Positions 62,369 through 64,000 of a DNA stretch of 64,000 nt are shown here, piece after piece. The notes beneath the pieces were generated by a model. The model ran no database searches. It saw nothing but the letters and a program-made list of their open reading frames with translations, and was not told the DNA's origin. The stretch lies in assembly GCA_021286855.1 (NCBI GenBank), contig JAJTBO010000001.1, positions 1-64,000 on the forward strand. The letters are read 5' to 3'. Made by a program: the position numbers and the translations under genes. Within the stretch, counting starts at the first letter, position 1. Every line of letters starts with the position of its first letter. The stretch is from Hyphomicrobiales bacterium. Lineage in GTDB: Bacteria; Pseudomonadota; Alphaproteobacteria; Rhizobiales; Ancalomicrobiaceae.

Positions 62369-63508
62369 GTGTCAGTTCAGTCGCCGACCGTCTCGGAGGC
62401 GCGTCTTCTCTCGGTCCTCGACACCGCCGTCGACGGCATCGTCGTCATCGACGAGCGCGGCCGCATCATGGTGTTCAACAAGGCCTGCGAGGAGCTCTTC
62501 GGCCGCACCGCGGCGGAAGTGACCGGCCTCGGCATCGCCGTCCTGATGCCGCCGGAATTCTCCGATCATCACGACGCCTGGGTGAACCACTATCTGCGCA
62601 CCGGCGAGAAGAAGATCATCGGCATCGGCCGCGAGGTGCGCGGCCGTCACGCCGACGGCACGGTGTTTCCGATCGAACTGTCGGTCGGCGAATGCCGCAC
62701 CCCCGAAGGGCGTCAATTCATCGGCATCATCCGCGACCTGCGCTCCCGCAAGGCGGTCGAGCAGCGGCTCAACCAACTCCAGGCGCAGCTCGTCCAGATG
62801 GCCCGCGTCAACGCCATGGACGAAATGGGCGCGGCCATCGCCCATGAGCTCAATCAGCCGTTGACCGCGGTGATGCTCTATCTCCAGGCGCTTTCGCGCA
62901 AGCTGAAGCTCGGCGAGGAGGAGGGCGCGATCGACGCCTCGCTCGTCGAGATCGTCGCCAAGACGGTGCGCGAGGCCGAGCGCGCCGGCGCGATCATCCA
63001 GAAGATGCGCCACTTCGTCGAGAAGCGTGAACCCGATCGACAGGCCGTCGACGTCGGCAAGCTGGTCGACGAGGCGCTCGAGCTGACCCTGCTCGGCCAC
63101 GACGGCGCCGGCATCGAGGTGGTGCGCGACCTCGCGGACCATCTGCCGCTGCTCGACGTCGATCCGGTGCAGATCCAGCAGGTCCTGATCAACCTGATCC
63201 GCAACGGCATCGAGGCGGTGCGGGGACGCGACGATCGCTGGATCCGCATCGCGGCGCGCGTCGACGACGGTCGTCTGCTGTTCGAAGTGGAAGACAGCGG
63301 CGACGGCATCCCCAAGGAGAAGGTGCGCGATCTGTTCAAGGCCTTTGCGACGTCGAAGAAGCAGGGTCTCGGACTCGGGCTTGCGATTTCGCGTTCGATC
63401 GCTCAGAACCACGGTGGCGACCTGCTCGTCGAGCCGGGCGGGGCAGGGCGTGGCGCGACCTTCGTGCTGTCGCTGCCGCTCGAGACGGCCGATCCGCGGA
63501 CCGAATGA
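62369..63508 (+). CDS. fixL: Oxygen sensor histidine kinase FixL (soluble form)
   Basis: 379 residues with no membrane segment. One PAS domain (about 10-125) with 'VDGIVVIDERGRIMVFNKACEELFG' and the FixL-type F-helix/FG loop. His68 in 'DHHDAWVNHY' aligns with the heme ligand (His200 of Bradyrhizobium FixL), and Arg88 in 'IIGIGREVRG' aligns with the oxygen-contacting Arg220. The kinase core has His159 in 'AHELNQPLTAVML', 'NLIRNGIEAV' and 'GLGLGLAISRSIAQNHGG'. It starts with GTG. It would be active at low oxygen and phosphorylate FixJ, encoded 55 bases downstream. Confidence 0.9.
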   Translation: MSVQSPTVSEARLLSVLDTAVDGIVVIDERGRIMVFNKACEELFGRTAAEVTGLGIAVLMPPEFSDHHDAWVNHYLRTGEKKIIGIGREVRGRHADGTVFPIELSVGECRTPEGRQFIGIIRDLRSRKAVEQRLNQLQAQLVQMARVNAMDEMGAAIAHELNQPLTAVMLYLQALSRKLKLGEEEGAIDASLVEIVAKTVREAERAGAIIQKMRHFVEKREPDRQAVDVGKLVDEALELTLLGHDGAGIEVVRDLADHLPLLDVDPVQIQQVLINLIRNGIEAVRGRDDRWIRIAARVDDGRLLFEVEDSGDGIPKEKVRDLFKAFATSKKQGLGLGLAISRSIAQNHGGDLLVEPGGAGRGATFVLSLPLETADPRTE

Positions 63509-63563
63509 GGAAGACGACGTCGCCGCCCACGCGCGGCGTCGCGGAGTGTAGCGAGGGTAAGAC

Positions 63564-64000
63564 ATGATGGGTCGCACGCAGAAGACCGAGCAGACGATCT
63601 ACGTCGTCGACGACGAGCCTGCCGTCCGCGACGCGCTCGCGGTGGTCTTCGAGATGGAAGGCTTCGCCGTCACCGGCTTCGAATCCGGCGACGCCTTCCT
63701 CGAGGCGGCCAAGTCTCACCCGCCGGCCTGCGTCTTCCTCGACGTCCACATGCCCGGCCGCTCCGGCCTGGACATCCTGAAGGCGCTCAACGCCGATCAC
63801 TATCCGGTTCCGATCTTCATCATCTCCGGTCAGGGCGACATCCCGATGGCGGTGACGGCGATCAAGTACGGCGCCTTCGACTTCATCGAGAAGCCCTTCG
63901 ACGCCGGCCAGATCGTCGACCGCGTCCGCGAGGCGCTCGCCGCCCAGGCCCGTCGCGCCGACGGCGAGACCCATCAGGGCATGCCGGCCGACTTCCCCGG
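63564..64000 (+). CDS. fixJ: Response regulator FixJ, partial (C-terminal part outside window)
   Basis: The first 145 codons are present: 'IYVVDDEPAVRDALAVVFEMEGFAVTGFESGDAFL', phospho-Asp in 'CVFLDVHMPGRSGLDILKAL', 'PVPIFIISGQGDIPMAVTAIKYGAFDFIEKPFDAGQIV'. This is a complete FixJ-type receiver; the LuxR HTH should follow beyond 64000. Start ATG 63564 (or 63567), after GCGAGGG. Phosphorylated FixJ usually activates fixK and microaerobic genes. Being directly downstream of fixL supports the name. Confidence 0.9.
   Translation, partial: MMGRTQKTEQTIYVVDDEPAVRDALAVVFEMEGFAVTGFESGDAFLEAAKSHPPACVFLDVHMPGRSGLDILKALNADHYPVPIFIISGQGDIPMAVTAIKYGAFDFIEKPFDAGQIVDRVREALAAQARRADGETHQGMPADFP

Overview
The window is a stretch of a GC-rich (roughly 70% by eye) alphaproteobacterial chromosome. 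Flp/Tad pilus genes, a SAM-II riboswitch in front of metZ, a class I lysyl-tRNA synthetase, FixL/FixJ, a DctSR-controlled TRAP transporter, a PodJ-like polarity protein, an IalB-family protein and a ligase-associated Lhr helicase together point to Hyphomicrobiales (Rhizobiales). I would not name a genus. No rRNA, tRNA, CRISPR array, insertion sequence or prophage was seen. Genes are dense, often translationally coupled (ATGA/GTGA overlaps), and many start at GTG or TTG.

Layout. 1-2.2 kb: edge of a tad pilus locus (Flp pilin, CpaC N-domain-like protein, two TadE-like minor pilins). 2.4-5 kb: MaoC-phosphate acetyltransferase fusion and acetate kinase. 5-23.7 kb: the most coherent region, a nucleoside and pyrimidine salvage/catabolism block. 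A nine-gene minus-strand operon encodes a BMP-type nucleoside ABC transporter, cdd, punA, deoC, deoA and deoB. Beside it a second minus-strand group (upp, rbsK, a retropepsin-like protease, a PhnD-like binding protein) diverges from a plus-strand pair encoding a GTP-cyclohydrolase-II-like protein (URC1 family) and a DUF1688 protein (URC4 family). Together these can import nucleosides, split them to base and pentose phosphate, and probably catabolise uracil by the URC route. glk and an ABC ATPase/permease pair follow. 23.7-28.4 kb: apaG; metZ with a complete promoter, SAM-II aptamer and terminator leader; dcd; a DUF2076 gene; a GNAT gene.

28.5-34.4 kb: C4-dicarboxylate TRAP transporter dctPQM divergent from its two-component system dctSR. 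34.4-41.4 kb: TerB-like protein, lysK, a coupled S24-like regulator and exported nuclease-like protein (both apparently missing catalytic residues), DUF952-pyrD, and a TauE/SafE exporter coupled to a TIGR02186 protein. 41.4-48.5 kb: Lhr-type helicase with PdeM phosphoesterase, two small exported proteins, a TPR-methyltransferase, a DUF6460 protein and a MATE transporter. 48.5-55.5 kb: a large PodJ-like protein, a MerR regulator, an IalB-family protein, YjbQ and proline iminopeptidase.

55.9-64 kb is rich in signalling: a CrbR/ErdR-type response regulator converges on a symporter-fused hybrid kinase (CrbS/MxtR-type, probably acetate-related), followed by mscL, an aminotransferase, a soluble FixL-type oxygen sensor kinase and the start of fixJ, which runs off the window. 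The acetate (pta-ackA and CrbSR-like), nucleoside, C4-dicarboxylate and FixLJ systems suggest a metabolically flexible bacterium that scavenges organic acids and nucleosides and adjusts to oxygen.
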